Shown here: positions 20,601-31,870 of the stretch, piece after piece
Layout: the number at the start of each line of letters is the position of its first letter
How positions within the stretch are numbered: the first letter of the stretch is position 1
DNA from: Nymphalis io
Taxonomy: Eukaryota > Arthropoda > Insecta > Lepidoptera > Nymphalidae
Reading direction: 5' to 3'
Assembly: GCF_905147045.1 (NCBI RefSeq)
Contig: NC_065892.1
Location: forward strand, 749,001-813,000
Length of the DNA stretch: 64,000 bases
Program-made: the position numbers and the translations under genes
Notes under the pieces: generated by a model
Told to the model about the DNA's origin: nothing
The model's database searches: none
The model's input: only the letters and a program-made list of their open reading frames with translations

Positions 20601-22315
20601 CCTGAACTCGGGATTTGCAATTTTTTAAATCACCCATTAAAGGCAAAGCAGTTTTGATGACTAAACAAGTTATCGAGTTTAAATATCGGTGTAATGAACT
20701 GCGAACGTTTGTGAAAGAGGAAATTGTTATTAATTTTGTGGAAAACACACTAATTTGAATTTATCTTAGGCAATTACATATTGGCGTAATAGTTTTATTT
20801 ATTTTTATTCGACTATTGTACATAACCTACCTACATCCAGCACATGCCTTGCATCCACTTAACCTAAGTATGTAATACCAATTATATATAGGAACGCATT
20901 TCTAACTATAATATCAGTCTAAAATTTGCTTAAAATTAATGTAACTTTAAACATAAATTAAGATAGCAAAATAAAAGATGTGAGAAATATAAATACAGTT
21001 TTGAAACTGTTTTAAAATCATAATATAACATATAATATTTCATTTACTTACTCATTTATTATGGTCATTAAATTAGCTGCTTATACAAAATATGTTATTA
21101 ATTAAAATAAATTTAATAAATGGTGAAAAAGTAAGGCATTATCATGTTTCTATGTTAACTATTATTTATTGTACTTCTGTTCATTCGAAATGTCAGACCT
21201 ACAATCGCCGATGATAGGAAGAATAATATATTAAAAAATATATACAATAAATTGAACCACTGCATTTTCACGATGGACAATATAACAAATAAATAATTAA
21301 AAAATATATAAAACATTTATAAAAAAAATCTAGTTTTCAACGTTAATTTAATTTTATGTACAAAAATATAATAAATATCTGTTAATCTAATAAATTGGAC
21401 TTTAACCAAATACTGTTGGAACGATGATATTTAGAACGCAGGTGCTGTGATTAATATCAATTCATCAAAGCACTTAAACGCAACGTTACATTACTGAATC
21501 GTATATCATACTAATACACGTGTGTTTATCGTTTATCAAGTATCTAGTAGACAAATTTGAAATGTTTATGGTAATGTTTCGACGTGGACTCAAGGTTCGT
21601 GACGTCACAATAACATCTGTCATACCAACCCTCGTCATGTTACAATCCTCTCAAATGTCAGTGGAGGAATTACCAAGTTTTCCCTGTTCTTCCAATTTAT
21701 ATACGGTATACGATCAAGTACAGTAAAACGTATTGAAAATTATTTTTATATGCCAGATCTCGTATAGTTGATATGAATTAATTGATAACAAAAATATATA
21801 ACGCTTTATTTTTTTTTCACTAACTCAATATATAAATAAGTACAGTGTATGCGTGACAAGAAAAAAATATTTTAAAATATCAAACCAAAAGAAAATATTT
21901 TGTGAAAGAAATAATAAATTAGTTTTAACATGTAAAACGGTTATAAAGGTGATTTTTCTGTTGGTGTAACACGATTTTAATTATATTTATTAAAAATTAC
22001 ACCCTTACGTAGTGTAAAGAGACAAATAACTCAATTGCTTTTCTAAATAAAAGCTTTTATTATTAAAATGATGTATTACAAAACTATGTTTTTGCAACTA
22101 TGTAAGCAGGTGAAAATTTTTCAACTTAAAAAAAATACGTTTCGAGCAAACAACCTCCTCCTTCTTTATTCACAACGGTCGTTTAATTATTTACTAACAA
22201 AACCCAATAAATCATTTATCGATGTTTCTTTAATATGATGAAGTGATTTACTATACATGCTTTATTATTATTCAAATCAAATAAGTATCTTATTGTAATT
22301 TTGATACATTACAGT
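20601..22315. other. Intergenic, AT-rich
   Basis: Nothing recognised except a TGACGTCA at 21600-21607. Confidence 0.4.
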
Positions 22316-22317
22316 TT

Positions 22318-22550
22318 AGATGGCCCTGAGAAGAGCGGAAGCCGGGATGGCCTTATGCTGCCGTACGCACTATTGAGGATTGCAGGACCAGGGCAGGACC
22401 TCCCCCTGAGCAGAGCTCCGAGCCACGAGCAGAACACAATACGGGAGGAGTCGCATGTTTTGTCGACACGATCCCGCAACCTTTCTGATCCATGTCTTGT
22501 CAAGATCGCAGATGTACCTTTCTGAAGGTTTCCACTGCGTGAAAACCAAA
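22318..22550 (+). repeat. GC-richer R1-type 3'-UTR fragment
   Basis: It contains CGACACGATCCCGCAACC and AGGTTTCCACTGCGTGAAA. A relative at 40262-40480 has CGACATGATCCCGCAGCC and AGGTTTTCACTGCGTGAAA in the same order. The type resembles 3' tails of lepidopteran R1 elements. The open stretches here on both strands are artefacts of higher GC. Confidence 0.55.
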
Positions 22551-22559
22551 ATAAATTGG

Positions 22560-22665
22560 TTAGAACAAGCGAATCTTAGCGGAGGTTGCAGGTTCAAGTA
22601 CCTCTGAATTTTCATGTGATTAATTTGTGTTTATAATTCGTAACTGTGGTGAAGAAAAAAATGTT
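22560..22665 (+). mobile_element. SINE family T fragment
   Basis: GGTTCAAGTACCTCTGAATT then TTTGTGTTTATAATTCGTAA matches the B box and early body of family T. Both ends are missing. Confidence 0.5.
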
Positions 22666-22914
22666 TAATATATTATACGAACTGTTGAATTATAATCGTC
22701 AAGAAACGTTTCCCTTTTTTCCTGTCCGTAAAATTATTATTATTATTATCTACTCATTTTCTCCGTATTAAGTAAATTGAAGAAATCAAAAAGTGTTTGA
22801 AAAATTTGTCTATGATAGTAAATTGTTAAAATATAAATAGATTTTCATGGCTCAATACAATCAGAATTTATTGATTTCCAGAAATATACGTTTGTAAAAA
22901 AAAGTAGTTAGCCG

Positions 22915-23095
22915 AACCATCGGAAAATACATTGGCGCTGTTAGAAATATTAACCAATCTTGCAAACTAAGATGTGCGTGTTGTTACACTGCTTCACCCA
23001 TCGTTCAATCTGGAACATAACAAAACTAAATATTGCTGTTTAGCAATAGAATATTTGATGAGTGAATTACCTAGACGGGCTTGCCGAAAGCCTTA
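22915..23095 (-). mobile_element. Metulj-like SINE, old antisense copy
   Basis: In antisense order: TTGGCGCTGTTAGAAATAT, AACTAAGATGTGCGTG, CTTCACCCATCGTTC, ATAGAATATTTGATGAGTG, CTAGACGGGCTTGCC. Confidence 0.6.
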
Positions 23096-23099
23096 AAGT

Positions 23100-24000
23100 A
23101 AAATACTCAATTATTATAAGTTTGTTGAATTACTTTTACGATCTTTTGTGACAAAAAAATATTATATGTATAATATATATTACATACTATAATGTGAGTA
23201 ATAATTTTGAAATAAATAAAATTGAATTAAATAAAACTTCCTTCTATCTTCGGTAAAATGAAGCACATTAAAAGTAGACAGGCGCTGGTAGTAATCCGGA
23301 TTGTTTTTTTTTTTTGTAAATAACTTTATAATTAGTTGCAAATAATCTCCATAGTAAGACGCCGTAAGTGGTTTATCTCTCAACGAAATATTTTAATTTA
23401 TTTCTATACAATATTTTACATAGATTTCATAGAATTTTAAGAGAGCTCTTAAAATTTCAAAAGCTTTTAATTAACTACCAACCCAGTTTCATAAACTGTT
23501 AATATGTGTTGGTCATAACTTTGCAAATAAATTTTAAACCAATTCCACACAACCGATCGTAAGGAAATTTTGCACACAGTTGAAATTAATTTTTTTAATA
23601 AAACATGTTAAAAGTTTTTTAAGAACATTAGAATTTATTTAATTTACTTAAAATTTAAATATTATATATAATATATATAACGTACGCCATATGGTCGTGT
23701 AGATACTCAGGGGCACATGTTACCTACCTATCAAACTACCAAACAAAGCCGACTAAGTCTTGTATTATGCAAACAAGGATCATGTAAGGCGTGGATTTAT
23801 GAGGGAAGTTGGTTGGAGAATCACACGCCCGTGGGAATGGTTCACTAGTAAATATATTCATATTTGGGCTTAAGAAGTACCGACCGCCCTTGGGAAAAAC
23901 GCATGAGTGACACCAATTTATCGCTGTTGTACATAACTATAATTTGTTTTGGATTATGCCGAGTAATGGTTATTTTAGCTTTTAACTTCAGTTTCGAATA
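23100..24000. other. Intergenic, very AT-rich
   Basis: No recognised feature, apart from short TA-rich inverted repeats around 23660-23690. Confidence 0.4.
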
Positions 24001-24003
24001 AGA

Positions 24004-24140
24004 GACGAGGTAGTCCAGTGGTTGGAACGCGTGAATCTTAACCGACGATTGTGAATTCAAGCTCTTGAAAATGGATACAAAAACTTTGCATGTCCTATTT
24101 TTTTTTAATAATTAATTTCGTGCCTGCTTGATGAATTATA
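24004..24140 (+). mobile_element. SINE family T, head fragment
   Basis: GAGGTAGTCCAGTGGTTGG and AACGCGTGAATCTTAACCG, then a degraded B box. The body is lost after about 24140. Confidence 0.6.
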
Positions 24141-24354
24141 AATCCAGTGCTGTAATCGAGTTTTTAATAAATTTATTCACATAAAATCAATGTAGTGTAG
24201 TGTTTGCGTGCGTATACGATCACTGACCAAGGTCGAGTGAACTTGTTGTGCTAAATATATACATAAATAAAATAATAATGCCTTTATTCATAACATTTTT
24301 GCTACATTTTACATATTGCTAAAATTATCACTCTGGTTAATTGACATCGACAAC

Positions 24355-24625
24355 TTAGGCTGTTAGCCACATTTGGCAAAAGCCTCCTCCATTCCTTTCC
24401 ATTCTATTTTATTTAGTGCGGTCCTAGTTCATGTATTCCCTGCTGTTGCTTTTATTTCATCTTCCCACGTTCGAAACGGTCTTCCGCGTTTCCTTTTAGC
24501 GTTTATCAGAATACCAAAGTTTTGATTCATTTTTCAATACCTCTTATTATATGACCTGTCCATTTTCACTTGAGCACTTGGCTTTCCGAATTGTAGTTAT
24601 TACGTCGTGCGCTTTATAAATAAAT
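24355..24625 (-). mobile_element. LINE C-terminal/3' fragment (RTE-like)
   Basis: On the minus strand broken frames give a WEDEIK-like stretch and KWKGMEEAFAKCG-like ends typical of the final residues of RTE-type LINE ORFs. Stops and shifts are present. Not the same copy as 12000-12696. Confidence 0.5.
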
Positions 24626-24971
24626 ACTCGAAATATATACATACGAATATATACAATATTACTCTACTTATATGCCATTTTAAAAGAAACTCAATCGTGA
24701 AAATATATGAAAGGTATATTACATAATAGTTCAATTTTATTTTGATTATTTAATGGCTTAAAAGTGCGTTCCACCATTAGTTATTTCTTAATATTTTTCT
24801 AGAGGTTTGGGCTTCTAATGTCTAATTTTGTATAAAAAAATTGATACTGAATGCAAGCACTTATTGATTTAATATGAGTGTAAAAAATTTAACATCATAC
24901 CACACTATTATAATAGTAACAGCGTCGTCGTGACATATGATATACTTTGAAGACCTTTCCTTAATAATATA

Positions 24972-25272
24972 ATCCGTCACAGCCTGTGAATATCCCACTG
25001 CTGGGCTAAAGGCCTCCTCTCCCTTTTAGAAGAGAAGGTTTAGAGCTTATTCCACCAAGCTGCTCCAGTAGCAGTTGGTAGAATACACTTGTGCCAGAAT
25101 TTTAGTGAAATTAGACACATGCAGGTTTCCTCACGATGTTTTCCTTCACCGTAAAGCACGAGATGAATTATAATCACAAATTCACGTGGAAATTCAGTGG
25201 TTTGTCCGGGTTTGAACCCACGATCATCGGTTAAGATTAACGCGTTCTTAACACTGGGCCATTTCGGCTTTT
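24972..25272 (-). mobile_element. tRNA-derived SINE, family T, full length
   Basis: CGTCACAGCCTGTGAATATC to GGGCCATTTCGGCTT, with the internal B box (antisense GGGTTTGAACCC) intact. Confidence 0.85.
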
Positions 25273-25532
25273 TAATAATATAATATCCTTCATTAAATGT
25301 TTATTGACTGTTACAGTAATATGAACAACATTCAGTGCGTGCGCTCTATCAGTCCGCGCTCGTAGATCGCGTAGCCCACCCTTCCTAAGTAATAACCCTA
25401 TCAGTTTAAAATGACTTAATTGGCAATATTTATTTTTGGATTTAGCTTACTACATGCTATTAATAAAGCTATCATAATATTTATCTATACTGTAACACAC
25501 ACTGCTCTAATAGGAGTAAATGATTATGTATT

Positions 25533-25965
25533 TGGCAGAATTTTATCCGACACATGAAGGTTTCCTCACGATGTTTTCCTTCACCGCCAAGCACGATATA
25601 AATTACATCAAAATCAATAATGTTCACGATGTTTTCAACTCGCAAAAATAATAATTACAATATCCTGCGACATTATTCACACACGGCCATCTGATCCCAA
25701 ACTAAGGAGAGCTTATACTATGGAAACCAGACAGCTGATATACTACATATACTACTTTACTTTTGTAAATACATACTTATATAGATAATTACACCCAGAT
25801 TCAGGACAAACACACGTGTTCATGCACACAAATGTCTGTCTTGGGTGGGAATCGAATCCACAACCTTCGGCGTGAAAGGCAAGTATCTACCAACCACGCC
25901 AACCGGCCCGTCAAATGTTCCATTAAGATTCGAGTGTTCTAACCACTAAGCATTCAGGCTCATGC
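25533..25965 (-). mobile_element. SINE family T split by a nested family P SINE
   Basis: The body part at 25533-25640 (GGTTTCCTCACGATGTTTTC) and the head part at 25918-25965 (TTAAGATTCGAGTGTTCTAA) are separated by the P copy at 25645-25915. The T copy is therefore older. Confidence 0.6.
25645..25915 (-). mobile_element. tRNA-derived SINE, family P, full length
   Basis: From ATATCCTGCGACATTATTC to CCACGCCAACCGGCCCGTC, with GGTGGGAATCGAATCCACAA as antisense B box. It is inserted in an older family T SINE. Confidence 0.8.
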
Positions 25966-27260
25966 TCTGTTTATATATGCAACACCACATTCCTCACAAG
26001 AGTAAAATGTACACAGAACTATTTCTAAACAATGCTGTAGTCGTAAGACAAAATGACTTTATATTGCACCTTCCATTTATCTAGTTAAAAATGTATGGAA
26101 CTCAATAGAATGGCTTCGCTGGGAAATGGCGTAATACATTTCGGAGCTATCTACTTGATTTGAAATAGATGGCTTGTGTTCCGCGGATAAAGTTAAAACG
26201 TTATTTATTACATGCTTTAAGCAATTCAATCAAGAGCGATTTAATCAATTTTCATAGTTTACTTTTCATTCAACTTTACTTAAGCACTATAACTGTATAC
26301 AAATATTTATTATTAAATCTGTGTTGTATCTCCACAGACGTAATGTCCGTGCCTTTATTTTACCTTGTCTATGTTGATTTGCGTTTTTTTAATATCCCTC
26401 AATGTTTTAATTGTCGGGCTACATCATAATCTAAACATTTGTATCGAACTTTCTTATTCATACTACGTGCAATAATAATATTAATGCTTGGTTTTGTCAA
26501 TAAGACGACCTTTTCATTCACTCGGAAAGTGTAGCAGTTGTATTCCTTGCTATTATTGGTCTTTATCGGATTCTAGATTCCCAGCTGGTCCGGATGATAT
26601 TCGGTCAGTCTGTCCATTTATTTATTTGCACACGATATATCCGATTACATTTCAACAATATTTGTTGCCAATAAACGCATATAAAGTACTCCGTAAAACG
26701 CTTTCCTATATTTTTCAATTTAAAAATAAATGAGAATTATAGAACACTTTATAATTAATTTATATTATATTATATAATTTAAATACATAAGACAAATATA
26801 TAAGCGTTCTAAAAATAATGAATAAATAGAATCAATCAAATTGAAGATAAAAAGTGTGTCAAAAACATCTTCGAACAAACGATAATTACTTAGACGATTC
26901 AATCTTTTCAAAACAAGCACCTTCAATTATTTTTATTTAGATTAATTGAGTTTCTAAAAGCCCGTATTTTGCCAGAGAACTTTATTTGCAAATAAAGCAG
27001 GTGACAATTTGATAAACGACTGTAATTTAACCAAATGCCGTTTGGAGGGGAATTCGTTGTCACTTTTACTGTGCTTTCGTAGAAATACTTTAGCAAAATT
27101 GCCTATAATACAATTTTATTTCACGTTTATTTCATTTACGTTTAAAAACTTTATTTGGTGAAAATGTTGCCACTTTCTGTAAATTGAGTTACTTATGTAT
27201 TTTTTGTACATTGTAGTCAAGTTTAAAAAAGCGTTTTAAAAACCTCTGTTGATGTAAAAC
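25966..27260. other. Intergenic, AT-rich
   Basis: No recognised feature. The open stretches 26169-26429 and 26488-26733 lack motifs and promoter or splice context. Confidence 0.4.
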
Positions 27261-27261
27261 A

Positions 27262-27470
27262 TCTTCCTTGGGAATGAAACGATCACAACAACGAAAAGTT
27301 ACAATTGTTGAAAAAAAAGAATAATCCTGAAAAGCTTTTTTCGCCGGTTCTTCTTAGGTCTAACGTGTCTATTTCTGAACTGATGGTAGATTTTTTCGAC
27401 AATCATTTAGTATGTGTTACCCTTCTATATTGTATAAAGATTTTTGACTTTAGCTTATTGGCGTGCCTGG
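27262..27470 (+). repeat. Dispersed repeat, LINE 3'-UTR type (family L)
   Basis: TTGGGAATGAAACGATCAC, AGTTACAATTGTTGAAAAAA, TTTTTCGCCGGTTCTTCTTA, GATGGTAGATTTTTTCGAC: the same ordered blocks as 3485-3725, including the AATTGTTNAAAAAA core. Confidence 0.6.
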
Positions 27471-27654
27471 GGGTAGAACTCGTATGCCGACATACCCCCG
27501 CCACCAATGCCATCCCCATTAAAATAAATAAGGTCATTCCTTTTTTTACATTATTGTAATGTTATGTTGATAATGTTTCATAATTAGAGCGATTACAAAA
27601 TTAATAATTTTATTATACATAACTTCGTCCTTTATATTATACAGACATTATATA

Positions 27655-27931
27655 TAGAGCTACTTGCACAAAGCTCTATATACCGTCTGGGTAGGTACCA
27701 CCCACTCATCAGATACGCAAAACAGCAGTACTTGGTATGAGTCAGTATTGTTGTGTTCCAGTTTGAAGGGGGAGTGAGCCACTGTAATTACAAGTACAAG
27801 GGACATAATATCTTAGTTCCCAAGGTTGGTGGCATATTGGTGATGAAGCGATGGTTAACATTTCTTACAGTGCCAATGTCTATTGGTGTTGGTGACCAAT
27901 TACTATCAGGTATTCTATAAAAAAAAAACAT
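27655..27931 (+). mobile_element. Metulj-like SINE, near full length
   Basis: CTTGCACAAAGCTCTATATA (altered head), GGTAGGTACCACCCACTCAT through ACTATCAGGTATTCTATA plus A9. A small deletion removed part of the distal body. Confidence 0.8.
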
Positions 27932-28059
27932 TTTTTCTGAAAAAAATATATATTTTCTTGTCTTAGTATGTATGTATATGTTTTTTCTTTAAGTGTATTT
28001 CTGTAACATAATGTGTTGTTTGTAATAAAACTAATCATCTATCTATAGAACGTATTATA

Positions 28060-28345
28060 CGTAAGTTATTGGATTTATTGCGTAAAATTCTCAGTGGCAG
28101 CCCGGAATCTAAAAGTTGGAAGTATGTTGGTACAGTCCTGTACGCCTGAACTCTTTCCGGTCCTGTTGGATTTACAGTCCCATCAGATTATGAGAGTGAT
28201 GCAATAGAGAACGCACCTGTGTTTGCGCGCACACTTTTGCACTATAATATAATATATCCTGCATAGTTGGCTAGTCTTCCTTCAGATTGGTCACCGTGGC
28301 TGAAATCGGTAAGAAGGACATCATTATCATAAAATAATTAGAAAA
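28060..28345 (+). mobile_element. SINE family B, head missing
   Basis: AAGTTATTGGATTTATTGC, CTCAGTGGCAGCCCGGAATC, CTGAACTCTTTCCGGTCC, tail CCGTGGCTGAAATCGG. Confidence 0.7.
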
Positions 28346-28349
28346 AAAA

Positions 28350-28904
28350 TTCAGTTAAAATCGTGACATGACAGATCGTTGTAATATTTCATTGCAGTTG
28401 TAGCTCTTCACTTCCTATTGTTCAGCAATAGTCCGTGATTTGTCGTTCTTGTAATCAAGGAAACAATTGTTGCAAGAAAATGTAAAACTAAGAAATATAA
28501 ATATTATCCAGTAATTGTCCTGTTTCGCGAGGCTTGTCAAAGGAAAGTTTTGTAATAATGAAAGTAGCGGGATGCTCGAAAACTTTTTCCCATTTTTACA
28601 AGAATACAGATAAGCAACAATTCAGATAACATTCAATTAGCTTTTTGCAAGCGACAAACTTTTGAAATTTTCCGAAGGATTCCCTCTTTGAGAACTTAAA
28701 GAAAAATTATTTGTCGTATAAAGTTAATTTTATTACGAATACTATAAAAACTTCCCATCGAAATAAATAAAACGTTAATCTTAAATAATTTCTATCGTAT
28801 TTTATTTTATGAATGTCAACGAAGCGTAATTTATAAGCTACCATGGACACTTACGGATCGGACGGCTACATGTAACGTAAATTTTGAAGACAGATATTAG
28901 TGTA
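28350..28904. other. Intergenic, AT-rich, nothing recognised
   Basis: No repeat family, exon or RNA gene could be assigned. Confidence 0.4.
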
Positions 28905-29221
28905 ACCGTAACCGTAACCGTAACAGCCTGTGAATGTCCCACTGCTGGGCTAAAGGCCTCCTCTCCTTTTTTTTGAGGAGAAGGTTTGGAGCTTATTCCA
29001 CCACGCTGCTCCAATGCGGATTGGTGGAATACACATGTGGCAGAATTTCAGTGAAATTAGACACATGCAGGTTTCCTCACGATGTTTCCCTTCACCGTAA
29101 AACACGAGATGAATTATAATCACAAATTAAGCACATGAAAATTCAGTGGTGCTTGCCCGGGTTTGAACCTACGATCATCGGTTAAGATTCACATGTTCTT
29201 ACCACTGGGCCATCTCGGCTT
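28905..29221 (-). mobile_element. tRNA-derived SINE, family T, with short tandem tail
   Basis: CCGTAACAGCCTGTGAATG to GGGCCATCTCGGCTT. It is preceded by CCGTAA repeated about three times, which is the SINE 3' tail (TTACGG repeats on the sense strand). Confidence 0.85.
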
Positions 29222-29224
29222 ATT

Positions 29225-29714
29225 AGTGTGTCAATAAAAAATATTAACGTCAATTTGAATATTCTACTAATTTTGGGATTAAAGTTTAGCAAATTGTAAA
29301 GACACTATAAGTCTGTCAGGTTGAAAACGAAAGTATAAATAAAATTCACAAAACTAATGTTTTTCCTATCAGTTTCATAGCGGTAGGATCTTGTTAAAAT
29401 CTTGCAAATTGCCTTATGGTAAGGGTATAGTATCAAATTGTTTCCGCATGGCACGGTGACAGGCCCCCAGCTGCCCGTTGACAACGGTCGGCCGGTGACA
29501 CTATAATCTATTAGACCGGCCTCGGCGTGAGCCTTACATAAAAATGGTAACAGAGCTGACGACTTGTATATTTTTAAATACTTAAACATTTCTATGCATA
29601 TTACTTTAATAAATAAGTGTATTTTATATAAATAAAATAAAATAATGGGCAGTTCCCATAGTTATGGCGTTTATAGAACTCGTATAGTTTAAGTGTATGT
29701 AGTTCGTTTAAATC
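29225..29714. other. Intergenic with a small GC-rich patch
   Basis: 29440-29540 is much richer in GC than its surroundings (for example GGCCCCCAGCTGCCCGTTG). It looks like a repeat fragment. The minus-strand open stretch across it (29305-29589) has no recognised domain. Confidence 0.35.
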
Positions 29715-29935
29715 TGGGCCATCTGATGGTAAGTGGTCATCATTGCGCGTAGACACTGGCTATGTAAGAAATATTAACCATTCATTACATCACCAATACA
29801 CCACCAACTTGGGAACTAAGATGTTATATCCCTTATACCTGTAGTTACACTGGCTCATTTACCCTTCAAACCGGAACAAAACGATACTAAATATTGTTGA
29901 CTAGACGGTCTTGCACAAAGCCTTCCCAAGTGTTA
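29715..29935 (-). mobile_element. Metulj-like SINE, antisense
   Basis: GGGCCATCTGATGGTAAGTG, CACCAACTTGGGAACTAAG, CCTTCAAACCGGAAC, CTAGACGGTCTTGCACAAAG in antisense family order. Confidence 0.75.
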
Positions 29936-30327
29936 TAATAATTCATCTCAAGTTGGAAGATGAATAACCTTCATTTTGAAATCGGCTAAAATTAATGTTT
30001 GTTTTTGTTCATATTCTTTACGTTCACGTATCGAACATCAATTCAGTCGAAACTTTGTGCAGTTGTTGCTACCATACCTCAGTTAAACCAAGCCAAACAT
30101 TATTAAACATTTGTTAATCCCCATAAACGCGGGCGATACCGCGAACGAAAAGTAGTTTTTTATTATTTTTAAAATAAATAGTTTCCTTACTTTTAGTTTA
30201 CGCATGTACAAAGGAGTAGAGTGCGGCGGCGGAAAGGGGCATGACTAAATAAGAGATCGTGTCGTTTGACGTCACGGTAAACAAATCGTTTTACACCCCA
30301 ATGTACTCGTATGGTATATAGAGAATG

Positions 30328-30492
30328 CCTCGTTGGTCTAGTGCCTAGATATAAGGCCGAAGACCCCGCGGTCCTAGTTTAAAATTCCAAGTCAGGCCAA
30401 TAAAAAGTTATTGGGATTTTCTGTCAAATATTCTCAGTAGTAGCCCAGAGTCTGGAGGTTGGAAGTGAGTGCAATCCCGTGCCTCGGAAAGC
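30328..30492 (+). mobile_element. SINE family B, 5' half
   Basis: GCCTCGTTGGTCTAGTGCC to CCGTGCCTCGGAAAGCACC, abutting at 30493 an antisense copy of the same family's 3' half. Confidence 0.75.
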
Positions 30493-30576
30493 ACCCTATT
30501 CCCTAACTCTCATAATTCGATGGGACGGCAATCCAACACGACCGGAAAGAGTTCAGGTGGTACCTGGTACCACCCT

Positions 30577-30870
30577 ACTGGTGGTAGGGCTTTGTGCAAG
30601 CTCGTCTGGGTAGGTACCACCCACTCATCAGATATTCTACCGCAAAACAGCAATACTTGATATTGTTGTGTTCCGGTTTGAAGGGTGAGTGAGCCAGTGT
30701 AATTACAGGCACAAGGGACATAAAATCTTAGTTCCCAAGGTTGGTGGCGCATTGGATATGTAAGCGATGGTTGACATTTCTTACAATGCCAATGTCTAAG
30801 AGCGTTGGTGACCACTTACCATCAGGTGGCCCATATGCTCGTCCGCCTTCCTATTCTATAAAAAAAAAAA
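30577..30870 (+). mobile_element. Metulj-like SINE, full length, nested
   Basis: ACTGGTGGTAGGGCTTTG to TTCTATA plus A12. Nearly identical to 36598-36895, so both are young. Upstream sits an 18-bp scrap that repeats GGTACC-type sequence, probably made by template switching on insertion. Confidence 0.9.
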
Positions 30871-30933
30871 GGCGCAGGACCACCGGCTTTAAGTGCTTTC
30901 GTAGGCACGGGAGTGTATAAACTTCCAACTTCC

Positions 30934-31094
30934 AGACCCCGGGCTGCTACTGAAAATTTTTCTGACAGAAAAACCCAATAACTTTTCTATTGGTCTAATC
31001 TGGTAATTAATCCCAGGATCGAAATCCTGGGATTAATAGAATAAAAGTTATTGGGTTTTTCTGTCAGAACCTTTCTCAGTAGCAGCCCGGGGTC
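30934..31094. repeat. Long imperfect palindrome from SINE fold-back
   Basis: AGACCCCGGGCTGCTACTGA (30934-30953) is complementary to TCAGTAGCAGCCCGGGGTCT (31075-31094). Inside, the AAAAACCCAATAACTTTT block is matched by AAAAGTTATTGGGTTTTT, and the centre is ATTAATCCCAGGAT (31006-31019) against ATCCTGGGATTAAT (31024-31037). Confidence 0.9.
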
Positions 31095-31125
31095 TGCGAC
31101 TTATATCTAGCCCCTAGACCAACGA

Positions 31126-31611
31126 GACAGTCAGTTAATATATATAGTCTATTCTAATCCAAAGCATATACAGTAAATATCAAATAAAACTCGTGCTAAA
31201 ACAAAAGTGACACAAATATATATCATACGAAAAATCAAACGTTAGGTAAATGGATAAATCACATTACAGTCTGTCGATTTAAGAAGCGATAAAAGTTTGA
31301 GAAGTGCTTGCGGAAATAATCGTAAAACAAAAATCCCGCCAACCGATTTAGGTAAAGGCAATAACTGAATGCTTACGAAATTATTTTATGGAGCATAAAT
31401 ATAGGCATCGAGTCTTGTTCATGTTAAATAACGAATTGAGTTAGATAACAACTATAAATTATAATTCATGAATAGCCGATATATTAACAGGCTCATTTCA
31501 TTGGAATTTAGTTAACTTGCACATTATATATGTATATGATACACAATATCAATTATATTAACCGATATTTGATCAAAATAAAAATATCTTATGATGATAT
31601 ATAAATGACGA
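31126..31611. other. Intergenic, AT-rich, nothing recognised
   Basis: No family or exon could be assigned. Confidence 0.4.
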
Positions 31612-31870
31612 TCCGGTTGGCGTGATTGGTGGATGCTTGCCTTTGATGGCGAAGGTTATTGGTTCGATTCCCACCCAGGACAGATATTTTTGTGCATGAA
31701 CATTTCTATTTGTCTGGGTGTAATTATCTATATAAGTACGTATTTGCAAAAGAAAAATAGTATATGTAGTATATCAGTTGTCTGGTTTCCATAGTACAAG
31801 CTTTGTACAAGCTTAATTTGGGATCAGATGGCCGTGTGTGAAAAATGTCACAGGATATTATTATTATTTT
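31612..31870 (+). mobile_element. tRNA-derived SINE, family P
   Basis: CCGGTTGGCGTGATTGGTGG, B box GGTTCGATTCCCACC, GGGTGTAATTATCTATATAA, tail CAGGATATTATTATT. Confidence 0.8.

Larger units (their letters stand above)
30493..31125 (-). mobile_element. Antisense SINE family B, broken by a nested SINE and an internal fold-back
   Basis: Antisense pieces at 30493-30557 (ATTCCCTAACTCTCATAATT) and 30871-31000 (GCGCAGGACCACCGGC onward) flank the Metulj-like SINE 30577-30870. From 31024 the sequence turns round and repeats the AAGTTATTGGGTTTTTC to GCAGCCCGGGGTCT block in sense orientation, then returns to antisense for the head (CTAGACCAACGAGAC). Confidence 0.7.

Noticed and set aside
22301..22615. 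Overlapping genes on both strands
   Set aside because: The region matches a repeat also found at 40262-40480, and open frames on both strands follow from its GC content.
28905..28925. Telomere-like repeat
   Set aside because: CCGTAA is not the lepidopteran telomere unit (TTAGG) and it is attached to a SINE tail.
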